A stretch of 64,000 nt of DNA from Burkholderia sp. Bp8963. Lineage in GTDB: Bacteria > Pseudomonadota > Gammaproteobacteria > Burkholderiales > Burkholderiaceae. Position 1 is the stretch's first letter; every line of letters begins with the position of its first letter. Position numbers and translations under genes: made by a program. Under the pieces are notes generated by a model. That model was not told where the DNA came from. It did not search any database and saw nothing but the letters and a program-made list of their open reading frames with translations. The DNA lies in contig NZ_QTQP01000031.1 in assembly GCF_003854275.1 (NCBI RefSeq), positions 27,192 through 91,191 of the forward strand, read 5' to 3'. Positions 32,102-41,121 of the stretch are shown here, piece after piece.

Positions 32102-33967
32102 ATGACCCAAAACCCAAGCATTATCTCGCAAGTCTTCCAGCAACCGAGCCACGCCGGCGAATTGATGTCGGGCGCCGACATCATCCTGCGAGTGCTCGCG
32201 GAACAGGGCGTCGATACGCTGTTCGGATACAGCGGTGGCGCGATCCTGCCCACGTACGACGCTGTGTTTCGTTTCAACGAACTGCACAACGCAAGCCCCG
32301 AGCGCCAGATCAGGTTCGTCGTGCCTGCCAACGAACAGGCAGCAGGCTTCATGGCTGCCGGTTACGCACGCGCCAGCGGAAAAGTCGGCGTATTCATGGT
32401 GACGTCCGGCCCGGGCGCGACGAATGCGGTGACCCCGATCGCTGACTGCAACGGTGATTCGGTTCCCGTCGTCTTGATATGCGGACAGGTGCCTCGCGCC
32501 ATGGTTGGCACCGATGCGTTCCAGGAGGCACCCGTCTTCAACATCATGTCGGCGTGCGCAAAGCAGGTATTTCTGGTGACCGATCCAGCGAAACTCGAAC
32601 AGACCCTGCGAAGCGCATTTGAAATCGCTCGCACCGGACGTCCGGGGCCGGTTGTCGTGGACGTGCCCAAGGACATCCAGAACTGGACGGGGCCCTATCT
32701 TGGACACGGTACCTTGCAGTTTCGCGGGTACTCGGATCGGCTTCGAATGGTGGCAAAAGGCGCTCGTCTCGACGACGAAAAGCGCGCCGAATTCTTCGAT
32801 CTTCTGGCGCAGAGCAGGCGACCGCTGCTGTACGTGGGGGGCGGCACTGTCGCGGCCGGCGCAACGGCTGAGCTGCGTCAGTTTTCGGAGCGCTACAGGG
32901 TTCCTGTCGTGACCACGCTCATGGGCCTTGGCGCGATACCGGCAAAACACGAACTGTCGCTTGGCATGCTGGGAATGCATGGCGCCGCCTGCGCGAACTA
33001 CGCGGTCGAAGACTGCGACTTCCTGATCGCGGTGGGTGCCCGATTCGATGATCGGGTTGTCGGTGGCCGTCCTGCACGATTCGCACCGGGCGCGCGGCAC
33101 GTTGCTCACATCGACATCGACGAGGCGGAGATCAACAAGGTCAAGCGAGCACAGTGGAGTCACGTGGGTAGTGCGAAGGACACCTTGCTGTCGTTGATGA
33201 ATCATGACCGGGTTGTACAGACTCCCTCGGACTGGCTTGACCGGGTGGCGGAACTCAAGTGTCGCTACGGCATGAATTACGACCGGTACAACGCCGCGAT
33301 TCAGCCGCAGTTCGTGATCGAGAAGCTCAGCGAGATGACTGGCGGGCGCGCCATCATCACGACGGGTGTCGGCCAGCACCAGATGTGGGCGGCGCAGTAT
33401 TTCGATTTCGTCGAGCCTCACAGCTTTCTGACGTCGGGCAGCATGGGAACGATGGGTTTTGGGCTGCCCGCGGCAATCGGCGCCCAGTTGGCGCGGCCGG
33501 ACGCCCTGGTGATCGACATCGACGGTGACGGCAGCATCCGGATGAATGTCGGCGAACTGGAAACGGCGAGCACGTATGGCGTTCCCGTGAAGGTGCTGCT
33601 CCTCAACAATTGCGGTGACGGGATGATCCGGCAGTGGCAGCGTCTCTTTTTTGATGGGCGGATGTTTGTGAGTGACAAGGCGCTTCATCGCAAGGATTTT
33701 GTGATGGCGGCACGGGCCGACGGGTTTGAATTTGCCTGTCGCGTTGAAGCGATGAGCGAACTCGAGGACAGACTCCAGGCATTCGTTGAATTTGACGGAC
33801 CCGCCTTTCTCGAAGTGATGATTGACCCGAACGCCGACGTGTTTCCGATGGTGGGTCCGGGTCAGAGCTACTCGAGGATGGTCACGGGGCCCTTTATCCC
33901 GTCTCGGCCTGACCAAGAAGGAGGCATTCAGGACGCAGGGAGCCAGCACAGCACGGACATGTTCTGA
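32102..33967 (+). CDS. Acetolactate synthase large-subunit-type thiamine diphosphate enzyme
   Basis: A 621-residue ThDP enzyme in the usual three-domain order: PYR domain (SGADIILRVLAEQGVDTLFG, catalytic glutamate E78 in PANEQAAGF), central domain from about 220 (SRRPLLYVGGGTVAAGATAE), and PP domain (SGSMGTMGFGLPAAIGAQLA, with the Mg/ThDP motif DIDGDGSIRMNVGELET). GMIRQWQRLFFDGRM corresponds to the acetohydroxyacid-synthase block. The FAD-binding arginine region is present (AVGARFDDRVVGG). It would condense pyruvate with pyruvate or 2-oxobutyrate, or be a related 2-oxoacid lyase. No small regulatory subunit (ilvN/ilvH) is nearby, so it is an orphan catalytic subunit. Its Shine-Dalgarno is weak, and a second ATG at residue 22 (MSGADI) is plausible. 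Confidence 0.85.
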   Translation: MTQNPSIISQVFQQPSHAGELMSGADIILRVLAEQGVDTLFGYSGGAILPTYDAVFRFNELHNASPERQIRFVVPANEQAAGFMAAGYARASGKVGVFMVTSGPGATNAVTPIADCNGDSVPVVLICGQVPRAMVGTDAFQEAPVFNIMSACAKQVFLVTDPAKLEQTLRSAFEIARTGRPGPVVVDVPKDIQNWTGPYLGHGTLQFRGYSDRLRMVAKGARLDDEKRAEFFDLLAQSRRPLLYVGGGTVAAGATAELRQFSERYRVPVVTTLMGLGAIPAKHELSLGMLGMHGAACANYAVEDCDFLIAVGARFDDRVVGGRPARFAPGARHVAHIDIDEAEINKVKRAQWSHVGSAKDTLLSLMNHDRVVQTPSDWLDRVAELKCRYGMNYDRYNAAIQPQFVIEKLSEMTGGRAIITTGVGQHQMWAAQYFDFVEPHSFLTSGSMGTMGFGLPAAIGAQLARPDALVIDIDGDGSIRMNVGELETASTYGVPVKVLLLNNCGDGMIRQWQRLFFDGRMFVSDKALHRKDFVMAARADGFEFACRVEAMSELEDRLQAFVEFDGPAFLEVMIDPNADVFPMVGPGQSYSRMVTGPFIPSRPDQEGGIQDAGSQHSTDMF

Positions 33968-34104
33968 CGATGTTGCGTTCTGGCGCAGCGGCGCTTGATG
34001 CGGGCGTTGGCGTGGAATAGTTCAATCAGCGTCATGCATTTCATTTGCCACCGTGTGTTTTGCGCCGTTTCGCCAACGTCCATTCCGATCCTTGGTCGCA
34101 CATC

Positions 34105-34404
34105 ATGATTGACACGAATTTGATTCATAAGGCCCTTGCGAACCCCTTTCGGCGTGAAATCCTGGCGTGGCTGAAGACGCCGAATGAGGAGTTCGTGCGG
34201 GGGCCTATCGACTCTCGTCATGGCGTCCCATCAAATGCGATTCATGCGCGTAGCGGTCTGTCACAGTCGACCGTATCGGCACATATCGCGACGTTGATCG
34301 ACGCCGGGCTTCTCGTTTCGACTCGAGTGGGTCAGTGGATTTTTTTGTCTCGGAATGAAGAAGTGATACGAGCATTTGGCAAGCACGTTTACTTGCACCT
34401 GTGA
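34105..34404 (+). CDS. ArsR-family winged-helix regulator
   Basis: A 99-residue protein. IHKALANPFRREILAWLKTP at the N-terminus and the recognition helix in RSGLSQSTVSAHIATLIDAG are typical of the ArsR/SmtB fold. The beta-wing reads LLVSTRVGQWIFLSRNEEVI. The usual metal-binding cysteines (ELCVCDL) are absent, so it is probably a non-metal subgroup member. These often regulate a neighbouring transporter or dehydrogenase. It stands alone, 138 bp past the acetolactate-synthase-like gene. No Shine-Dalgarno is evident before the ATG at 34105. Confidence 0.8.
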   Translation: MIDTNLIHKALANPFRREILAWLKTPNEEFVRGPIDSRHGVPSNAIHARSGLSQSTVSAHIATLIDAGLLVSTRVGQWIFLSRNEEVIRAFGKHVYLHL

Positions 34405-34519
34405 CATGCGGTTGAGTCAATCGATATGTAGGGCACGAGCGGCCTACTTCTACGCATCAACGCGGCACGATCTCCGGGCTGTTCCCGAACCGCTTGTGTT
34501 TTCCGGACAGAGTTGAGCG

Positions 34520-34717
34520 TCAGTGTCCTTCTTTGTTCGTCTTCGGTTGTCGGGGTTGCTGCTGCGGGTCGGATCCGGTTTGCGTCGGCACCCTCGTACA
34601 CCGGTCCGGCGGCGCTATATAAGGCACGTCGTGGCAGCAGCACGCATAAACCGGAAACCCGTACGCGTTCGTGCCGATGATGGTCGTGGGCCCGTGCAGC
34701 GGGCAAACTGCTTTCAC
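34520..34717 (-). CDS. Small Cys-rich hypothetical protein (doubtful)
   Basis: A possible 65-residue protein starting at GTG 34715-34717. The N-terminal half has CPLHG (from Cys 5), then YACCCHD and a later Cys, a spacing that could bind zinc. The C-terminal half is low-complexity, rich in Gln, Pro and Thr. No ribosome site is seen, and I do not recognise a family. The Cys/His pattern and the gene-sized gap (34405-35132) are the only support. Confidence 0.3.
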   Translation of the reverse strand: MKAVCPLHGPTTIIGTNAYGFPVYACCCHDVPYIAPPDRCTRVPTQTGSDPQQQPRQPKTNKEGH

Positions 34718-34790
34718 GGCGTCTAGTGAAACTCATTGGTCAACTGGTCATATCGTACACGTGGACCTTCAGCTCGTCAGCTCTGCTGGG

Positions 34791-34958
34791 TGATCGACCG
34801 TCCAGGACACACGACCATGCCCCGCTTGTTCTTCAAAATGATCGATTCGATCAATTAAGGGGGTAAACCCGTGATTGATTCGAGCGAAGCTTGCGCGTAG
34901 CATGATCGAAACAGTCATAGATCAGCTCTTTTCGACGTCCAGGTGATTGAATCGATCA
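34791..34958. promoter_or_regulatory. Cluster of TGATYGA operator-like motifs upstream of the acid-sugar operon
   Basis: A perfect 15 bp palindrome, TGATCGATTCGATCA, lies at 34839-34853. A near-identical dyad, TGATTGAATCGATCA, lies at 34944-34958. Three more half-sites occur: TGATCGA at 34791, TGATTGATTCGA at 34872-34883 and TGATCGA at 34903-34909. Five motif sites in 168 bp, roughly 30-50 bp apart, precede the dapA-like gene at 35133. The consensus TGATYGAWTCRATCA looks like a repressor operator. The DeoR regulator at 42500 is one candidate ligand. Confidence 0.55.
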
Positions 34959-35132
34959 CTCGGCATGTGACGCAAGGGGCAAACGTGACGAGGCGGCCCG
35001 TTACCGTGTCGAGCAATGCGCATCGGATCGTCGCGGCGGCCGGTGTACGGCACAAGGTCTGAGCCGGAATACGGCGTTGCGGAATAGCGCCGGGCGACAT
35101 GCGTCGGCCCGGCAAGACACTGGAGCTTGAGG

Positions 35133-36020
35133 ATGGCAATCACTTTCAAGGGAATCGTCCCGGCACTTATCACGCCGATGACGCGGGATGAGGAAATCGA
35201 CGAGCCAGGACTGCGCACGCTTGTCGACCGCCTGATCGATGCAGGCGTTCATGGCCTGTTCGTGCTCGGCACGAACGGCGAGTTCATCGCGCTTTCCGAC
35301 GAAGAGAAGGTGCGGATCGCGCGCATCGCGGTCGATCAGGCGCGCGGCCGCGTGCCCGTGATCGCAGGCACCGGCGCCTATGCGACGCGTGACGTGATCG
35401 CACTCAACGGCAGGATGCAGGACGCGGGCGTCGACGCGGTGTCGGTCATCACGCCGTACTTCAACGGCGCGACGCAGCAGGAGCTGTTCGCGCACTACGA
35501 GCGGATCGCGCGCGCCACGTCGCTGCCGGTGATGCTCTATACGATTCCCGCGAAGGCCGGCGTCACGCTGTCCGTCGAGACGGTGCGCCGTCTCGCGGAG
35601 ATTCCGAACATTCGCGGGATCAAGGACAGCGGCGGCGATTTCGATCGACTGTTGCAACTGATCAACCTGCGCCGCGACGATTTCGCCGTGTTCACGGGCA
35701 CGGACTCGATGATCCTGTGGACGCTGATCGCCGGTGGCGATGGCGCGGTGGCCGCGACGACCAACGCGGTGCCGAGCGTCGTCATGTCGATCTGGAACAA
35801 CTTCCAGGCCGGCGACCTTGCCGCGGCGCGGCGTGCGCAGGAATCGCTTCGCCCGCTGCGCGACGCGTTCGCGCTCGGCACGCTGCCGGTCGTGCTCAAG
35901 GAAGCGGCCGACATCCTCGGCATGCCCGCCGGACCGGCGCGCGCGCCGGCGCAGCCGCTCGACGCCGCGGCCCGCGACCGCCTGCTGAAGGCACTCGCGA
36001 TCTATCCGCGCGTGTCCTGA
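35133..36020 (+). CDS. Dihydrodipicolinate synthase/N-acetylneuraminate lyase family aldolase
   Basis: A 295-residue class I aldolase of the DapA/NanA superfamily. The Schiff-base lysine is K164 in IRGIKDSGG, and the proton-relay tyrosine is Y136 in MLYTIPAKAG. GTNGEFIALSDEEK matches the GTTGE motif that binds the 2-oxo acid carboxylate. The YxxP motif of DapA is altered (YTIPAKAG), typical of catabolic members that cleave or form 2-keto-3-deoxy sugar acids. As first gene of the operon it is a plausible retro-aldolase producing pyruvate. GGAG lies 12 nt before the ATG. The substrate is not known; the acid-sugar kinase and BNR genes downstream suggest a sugar acid. Confidence 0.88.
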   Translation: MAITFKGIVPALITPMTRDEEIDEPGLRTLVDRLIDAGVHGLFVLGTNGEFIALSDEEKVRIARIAVDQARGRVPVIAGTGAYATRDVIALNGRMQDAGVDAVSVITPYFNGATQQELFAHYERIARATSLPVMLYTIPAKAGVTLSVETVRRLAEIPNIRGIKDSGGDFDRLLQLINLRRDDFAVFTGTDSMILWTLIAGGDGAVAATTNAVPSVVMSIWNNFQAGDLAAARRAQESLRPLRDAFALGTLPVVLKEAADILGMPAGPARAPAQPLDAAARDRLLKALAIYPRVS

Positions 36021-36077
36021 GCGCGCCGACACACCGCCGCATCCATTGTGCAATCGACCGAAACAGAGAACCCCGCC

Positions 36078-37247
36078 ATGCATCCCGTGTACCACTTCCA
36101 GACCGTCAAGCACATCGTGCACGGCCCCAACAGTCTCGAACAACTCCCCGACAAGCTCGCGCTGCTCGACCGGCCCGTGCGCCGCATCGCGTTCATCACG
36201 CAGCCGTTCATCGAGGCCAGCGGCATCGCGGCGCGCGTCGTGGCGTCGCTCGCGAGCCGGGACATCGAGACGCTGATCGTGCACGACGTGCAACCCGAAC
36301 CGACCATCGAGAACGTCGAGACCGTGTTCCGCGACCAGATCGAGCCGTTCGCGCCGGACGCCGTGCTGTCGATCGGCGGCGGGAGCGTGCTCGATGCGGC
36401 GAAACTCTTCGCGGTGCGCCTGACCAACCGGCAGCCGCTGCGCGAATGGCTCGGCATTGACCTGATCGCGTCGCCGGGCGTGCCGTTGATCCTCGTGCCG
36501 ACGACGTCCGGCACGGGCTCCGAAGTCACGCCTAACGCGATCGTCACGCTGCCCGACGAAGCGTTGAAGGTCGGTATCGTGAGCCGCCACCTGTTGCCGC
36601 AACTCGTGATCCTCGACGCGACGCTGACGCTCGACCTGCCGAGGCCGATTACCGCGGCGACCGGCATGGACGCGTTCATCCATGCGCTCGAATCGTACAT
36701 CTCGACCAAGGCGAACCCGATCAGCGACATGTTCGCGATGGAGTCGATGCGGCTGATCGGCGCGAACCTGCTCGACGCCTATGAAAACGGCCACTCGCTG
36801 AAGGCGCGCGAGGCAATGTTGCTGGGATCGATGTACGGCGGCCTCGCGTTGACGGCCGCAGGCACGGCGGCCGTGCATGCGCTCGCCTACCCGCTCGGCG
36901 GCATGTTCAACATCTCGCACGGCGTCGCCAATTCGATGCTGCTGCCGCACGTGATGGCATTCAACCTGGACGCGATCGTCGACCGCCTCGCGAACGTCGC
37001 GCACGCGCTCGACATCGCGCAGCACGACGACAGCGACGAAACGGCGGCGAACAAGCTGCTCGAACGGATCCGCGAATGGACGGCTGCGATGGCGATTCCG
37101 CAGGACCTGCGCGCGTTCGGCGTGGCGGACGAGCACGTCGATGCACTCGCCGTCGCCGCGTCGAAGGTGAAGCGGCTGCTCGGCAACAATCCGAAGCCGC
37201 TGAGCATCGACGACATCAAGTCCATCTATCGCCGGTTGCTGCCATGA
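36078..37247 (+). CDS. Iron-containing alcohol dehydrogenase
   Basis: A 389-residue group III alcohol dehydrogenase. The NAD-binding Rossmann part has SIGGGSVLDAAKLFA (GGGSxxD motif) and VPTTSGTGSEVT. The Fe-binding residues are in TGMDAFIHALESYIS (D and H), and the two later histidines are in HALAYPLGGMFNISHGVANS. It likely oxidises a hydroxy-acid or reduces the semialdehyde released by the aldolase. It lies 57 nt after the aldolase and overlaps the kinase fusion by ATGA at 37244-37247. Translation coupling and the pathway role are inferred from the operon. Confidence 0.92.
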   Translation: MHPVYHFQTVKHIVHGPNSLEQLPDKLALLDRPVRRIAFITQPFIEASGIAARVVASLASRDIETLIVHDVQPEPTIENVETVFRDQIEPFAPDAVLSIGGGSVLDAAKLFAVRLTNRQPLREWLGIDLIASPGVPLILVPTTSGTGSEVTPNAIVTLPDEALKVGIVSRHLLPQLVILDATLTLDLPRPITAATGMDAFIHALESYISTKANPISDMFAMESMRLIGANLLDAYENGHSLKAREAMLLGSMYGGLALTAAGTAAVHALAYPLGGMFNISHGVANSMLLPHVMAFNLDAIVDRLANVAHALDIAQHDDSDETAANKLLERIREWTAAMAIPQDLRAFGVADEHVDALAVAASKVKRLLGNNPKPLSIDDIKSIYRRLLP

Positions 37248-39571
37248 CTTCGCAGCCTAACGGCCCTGTGCGGCTGCTCATCATCGGCGACGACCTGTCG
37301 GGAACGGCAGACTGCGCAGTGACGTGCACGCGCTACGGTCTCGACAGCGCGGTCGGTCTCGGGCCGAACGTCGACGCCGCGGTGTCCGGCGTCGACGTGC
37401 TCGCAATCGATACCGACACGCGCCGGCACGACCGCGACAGCGCGGCGCGACTGAACCGCGACGCGTGGAGCCGGTACGCGGACGGCCGCAAGCTGGTCAA
37501 GAAGATCGATTCGACGCTGCGCGGCAACGTGGCGGCCGAGATCGCCGCGCTGACGCAGGCCGGCATGGCGATCGTCGCGCCCGCGTTCCCCGCGGCCGGC
37601 AGGACGACCGCCGGTGGGCGACAGTTCGTGCACGGCGTACCGGTCGAGCAAGCCGAGGTGTGGCGCAACGAGCACATCGAAGGCAAGGCCGATCTGGTCG
37701 CGATGCTGTCGGACGCGGGCCTGCGTGTCGCGCACGTCGATCTGGCGTGCGTGCGGGCCGGTGTCGCAGCGCTGCGCGCGCGGCTCGCCGCGTGTCAGGC
37801 CGAATCGTGCGAGGCGGTCGTGTGCGACAGCGAAACGGACGACGACCTCGCGAACGTCGCGGCGGCATCGGCTGCGCTCGACCGCGTGTTCTGGGTCGGG
37901 TCGGCCGGGCTCGCCGCGCCGCTCGTTGCAGTGCTCGCCGGCGGCACGCAGCCCGAGGTCGCGCGCGGCGCCACGGTGCACGGTCTGCCGGACTTCGGCG
38001 CATCGCATCCGCGCGGCATCCTGGTGGTGGTCGGCAGCATGTCGAGCACGTCGCACCGGCAGGTCGCCGAGCTGCGCGCGGCCGCGGCCGAGTCGATCGA
38101 CACGTTCGACGTCGATGCGCGCGAACTGCTCGATCCGGTCAGCTCCGCCGCGCTGACGCTCGCCGCACGCGTGTCGGGCGCGCTGATGCGAGGCCGTCAC
38201 GCGGTCGTCGCGCTCGGTCAGGCCGAACGGTTGCAGCCGGACGACGGGCCGCTGCTCGCGCGCCGGCTGGCCGAGCATCTGGCGCCGGCTGCCGGCCATG
38301 CCGCCGGATTGATCGCGACCGGCGGCGAGACCGCGCGCGCGCTGCTATCGACGATGGGCGTCAGCACGCTGAAGGTCCTGACGGAAATCGAGATCGGCGT
38401 GCCGCTGCTGGCCGCCGAACATGCCGGCCGCACGCTACCGGTCGTCACGAAGGCGGGCGGCTTCGGCCAGCCCGACACGCTTTATCGCGCATGGCAACGG
38501 CTCGTCGCCATGCAGCAAGCGGATGCGCATGCATCGCATCAATTCAGCGGAGAGGAAAACATGACATATCGTCCGGTAATCGGAATCACGATGGGCGATG
38601 CCGCCGGCGTGGGACCTGAAATCATCATGAAGAGCCTCGCGCACCGGTCGGTCTACGACGGCTGCCGGCCGCTCGTGATCGGCGACGCGAAGCGTCTCGT
38701 CGATGCGGCACGCCGAACCGGCGTCTCGCTGACGGTGCGCCCGATCGCGACGCCCGCCGATGCGCGGTTCCAGTACGGCGAAGTCGATTGCATCGATCTC
38801 GGCCTGATTCCGGAAGACCTGCCGTACGGCAAGCTGTCGCCCGTCGCCGGCGACGCGGCCTACCAGTACATCGCGCGCACGGTCGAGCTGACGTCCTCCG
38901 GCGAGCTCGACGCGATCTGCACGGCACCGCTGAACAAGGAAGCGCTGCACGCGGGCGGGCACATTTTCCCGGGGCATACGGAGATGCTCGCGCATCTCAC
39001 CGGCATTCCCGAAGTGTCGATGATGCTCGTCGCGCCGAAGCTGCGTGTGATCCACGTGACCACCCACATCGGCCTGCTCGACGCGATTCGCCGCATCGAG
39101 CCCGGGCTCGTCCAGCGCACGATCGAACGCGCGCACGAAACGCTCGTGCGCGCGGGCATCGAATCGCCGCGCATCGGCGTCTGCGGGATCAATCCGCATG
39201 CGGGCGAGAACGGCCTGTTCGGCTACGGCGAGGAAGAGGAAAAGATCATCCCAGCCGTCGAAGTGCTGCGCGAGCGCGGCTGGGACGTGGAAGGGCCGCT
39301 GCCGGCCGATACGCTGTTCTTCCGGGCCGGGCGCGGTGATTTCGACGTGGTCGTCGCGATGTACCACGACCAGGGGCATGGTCCGGTCAAGGTGATGGGC
39401 CTCGAAGCCGGCGTCAACGTCACCGTCGGTCTTCCGGTGATCCGGACCTCGGTCGATCACGGTACGGCGTTCGATATCGCCGGCAAGGGCATCGCGGACG
39501 AAGGCAGCATGCTCGAGGCGCTCAAGCAGGCCCAGGACCTCGCGACGCGCCGCGCGGTGCAGGCCGCTTAG
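37244..39571 (+). CDS. Fusion of four-carbon acid-sugar kinase (DUF1537) and PdxA2-type 4-phosphate dehydrogenase
   Basis: One uninterrupted frame of 775 codons. Residues 1-~425 are a DUF1537 kinase: RLLIIGDDLSGTADCAVTC, KKIDSTLRGNVAAEI, VGSMSSTSHRQVAEL and IATGGETARALLSTM are its family motifs. Residues 440-775 are a complete PdxA/PdxA2 domain: GITMGDAAGVGPEIIMKSL, the metal histidines in FPGHTEML, HVTTHIGL and MYHDQGHGPVKV. In known pathways, the kinase phosphorylates D-threonate or D/L-erythronate. PdxA2 then oxidises and decarboxylates the 4-phosphate to dihydroxyacetone phosphate. The linker ends in GGAGAGGAAAAC directly before an in-frame ATG at 38561, so free PdxA2 could also be made. 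The gene overlaps the alcohol dehydrogenase by ATGA. Confidence 0.9.
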   Translation: MTSQPNGPVRLLIIGDDLSGTADCAVTCTRYGLDSAVGLGPNVDAAVSGVDVLAIDTDTRRHDRDSAARLNRDAWSRYADGRKLVKKIDSTLRGNVAAEIAALTQAGMAIVAPAFPAAGRTTAGGRQFVHGVPVEQAEVWRNEHIEGKADLVAMLSDAGLRVAHVDLACVRAGVAALRARLAACQAESCEAVVCDSETDDDLANVAAASAALDRVFWVGSAGLAAPLVAVLAGGTQPEVARGATVHGLPDFGASHPRGILVVVGSMSSTSHRQVAELRAAAAESIDTFDVDARELLDPVSSAALTLAARVSGALMRGRHAVVALGQAERLQPDDGPLLARRLAEHLAPAAGHAAGLIATGGETARALLSTMGVSTLKVLTEIEIGVPLLAAEHAGRTLPVVTKAGGFGQPDTLYRAWQRLVAMQQADAHASHQFSGEENMTYRPVIGITMGDAAGVGPEIIMKSLAHRSVYDGCRPLVIGDAKRLVDAARRTGVSLTVRPIATPADARFQYGEVDCIDLGLIPEDLPYGKLSPVAGDAAYQYIARTVELTSSGELDAICTAPLNKEALHAGGHIFPGHTEMLAHLTGIPEVSMMLVAPKLRVIHVTTHIGLLDAIRRIEPGLVQRTIERAHETLVRAGIESPRIGVCGINPHAGENGLFGYGEEEEKIIPAVEVLRERGWDVEGPLPADTLFFRAGRGDFDVVVAMYHDQGHGPVKVMGLEAGVNVTVGLPVIRTSVDHGTAFDIAGKGIADEGSMLEALKQAQDLATRRAVQAA

Positions 39572-39673
39572 CGACAATCGGCAATCGACCGCAGGCTGCG
39601 CACACGCAGCCTGCCGATCCAGGGCGCGCCGTCCACCGAGCGCGACCGGAACTTCCAACACACGGAGACATCG

Positions 39674-41095
39674 ATGAATCAGTTCACGGCATGGGACACG
39701 ACCATCATCGTCGCGATGGTGTGCGTGTATGTCGCGGTCACGGCATGGGTCAGCATTCGCCTGCGCAGCAAGACGCCCGAGCAGTTCATGGTGGCCGGGC
39801 GCTCGACGCCCGCGATCGTGATCGCCGTCCTGCTGATGTCCGAGTTCATCGGCGCGAAGTCGACGATCGGCACGTCGCAGGAAGCATTCAAGGTGGGCAT
39901 CGCCGCATCGTGGTCGGTGCTGGCCGCATCGATCGGATTCCTGCTGTTTGGCCTCTTCATGGCCAAGCGCTTGTACCAGTCGGGCGAGTTCACCATTTCC
40001 GGATTCATTGCGCAGAAATACGGCAACAAGGCGAAACTCGCGGTGTCCGCGGTGATGATCTATGCGCTGTTCGTCGTGAACGTCGGCAACTACGTGAGCG
40101 GGGCGGCCGCGATTTCCACGGTGCTGCGCGTCAACCTGCCGACGGCGGCGCTGATCACCGCGATCGTCAGCACGATCTACTTCGCGTATGGCGGGCTGAA
40201 GAGCGTCGCGTACGTGACGATCTTCCACAGCGCTGTCAAGCTGCTCGGCATCGGGATTCTCGTGTGGGTCGCGCTGTCGATGACAGGCGGCATCGCACCG
40301 ATGGTGCACGCGATGCCGCAGCATTACTTCACCTGGAACGGCCTGTTGAGCGGCGGCACGATCGGTGCGTGGGTGATCGGCACGGCCGGCGCGATTTTCT
40401 CGACGCAGTTCATCATCCAGGCGATCTGTGGCGCGAAATCCGCGAACGACGCGCGCAACTCGACGCTCATCGCGAGTGCGCTCTGCGTGCCGCTCGCCGT
40501 CGCACTGGGCCTGCTGGGTGTCGCGGCGCGATACCTGTTCCCGAACATCAAGAGCCTCTACGCGCTGCCGGTGTTTCTCCAGCACATGCATCCAATGCTG
40601 TCGGGCATCGTGACGGTGTCGCTCGTCGCGTCGATCTTCGTCAGCGTCAGTACGGTCGCGCTCGCGATCGCGTCGCTGGTCGTGAAGGATTTCTACGTGC
40701 CGCGTTACCGGCCGACGCCGGAGCGCGAACTCCGCGCGACACGTGTCATCTCGCTCGTCGTCGGGTTCCTGCCGCTGATTTTCGTGCTGTTCGTGCCGCA
40801 GATCCTCGCCCTGTCGTTCTTCACGCGCGCGCTGCGCCTGACGGTGACCGTGGTTGCGCTGATGGGCATCTACCTGCCGTTCTTCAACAGCAGCCGTGGC
40901 GCGATTTCCGCGCTGGTCATCGCGACGCTCGCGACCACGGTCTGGTACCTGCTCGGCAACCCGTTAGGGATCGACAACATGTACATATCGCTCGCGGTGC
41001 CGGCTGTCGTGATGGTGGTCGAGAGGCTGCTGTTTCCGCCGTCGCACCCGTCGCGCCGTGTCGACCACGGGCGCGTCGCGCACAACGACCTTTGA
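39674..41095 (+). CDS. Sodium:solute symporter (SSF) family transporter
   Basis: A 473-residue protein with about 13 membrane helices. SSF hallmarks are KTPEQFMVAGRSTPAIVIAV in the first loop, the SEFIGAKSTIGTSQEAFKVG sodium-site region, IYFAYGGLKSVAYVTIFHSA (the Y-x-x-x-GG-x-x-x-V motif) and VKDFYVPRYRPTPERELRAT in the cytoplasmic loop after helix 9-10. It sits 102 nt after the kinase-PdxA2 gene and is the likely importer of the operon's substrate. SSF members carry sugars, proline, pantothenate, sialic acid or organic acids. The context favours a hydroxy or sugar acid. Confidence 0.92.
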   Translation: MNQFTAWDTTIIVAMVCVYVAVTAWVSIRLRSKTPEQFMVAGRSTPAIVIAVLLMSEFIGAKSTIGTSQEAFKVGIAASWSVLAASIGFLLFGLFMAKRLYQSGEFTISGFIAQKYGNKAKLAVSAVMIYALFVVNVGNYVSGAAAISTVLRVNLPTAALITAIVSTIYFAYGGLKSVAYVTIFHSAVKLLGIGILVWVALSMTGGIAPMVHAMPQHYFTWNGLLSGGTIGAWVIGTAGAIFSTQFIIQAICGAKSANDARNSTLIASALCVPLAVALGLLGVAARYLFPNIKSLYALPVFLQHMHPMLSGIVTVSLVASIFVSVSTVALAIASLVVKDFYVPRYRPTPERELRATRVISLVVGFLPLIFVLFVPQILALSFFTRALRLTVTVVALMGIYLPFFNSSRGAISALVIATLATTVWYLLGNPLGIDNMYISLAVPAVVMVVERLLFPPSHPSRRVDHGRVAHNDL

Positions 41096-41121
41096 CGCGG
41101 GGCCGAACGATCCATCACGCC

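Noticed and set aside
31862..33949. 695-codon minus-strand frame opposite the acetolactate-synthase-like gene
   Set aside because: A mirror frame of a strongly supported ThDP enzyme; no motif on the minus strand.
35001..37136. 711-codon minus-strand frame opposite the aldolase and alcohol dehydrogenase
   Set aside because: The same antisense artefact; Arg/Asp/His-rich with no recognisable domain.
37076..37243. Upstream extension of the kinase-PdxA2 frame into the alcohol dehydrogenase gene
   Set aside because: The extension is a shadow of the dehydrogenase in another frame; the ATG at 37244 overlapping its stop fits normal coupling.
39691..41121. Long + strand frame across the SSF transporter that joins the BNR gene
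   Set aside because: It is Arg/Ala-rich out-of-frame translation of the transporter gene; the BNR protein starts at 41122 or 41149.
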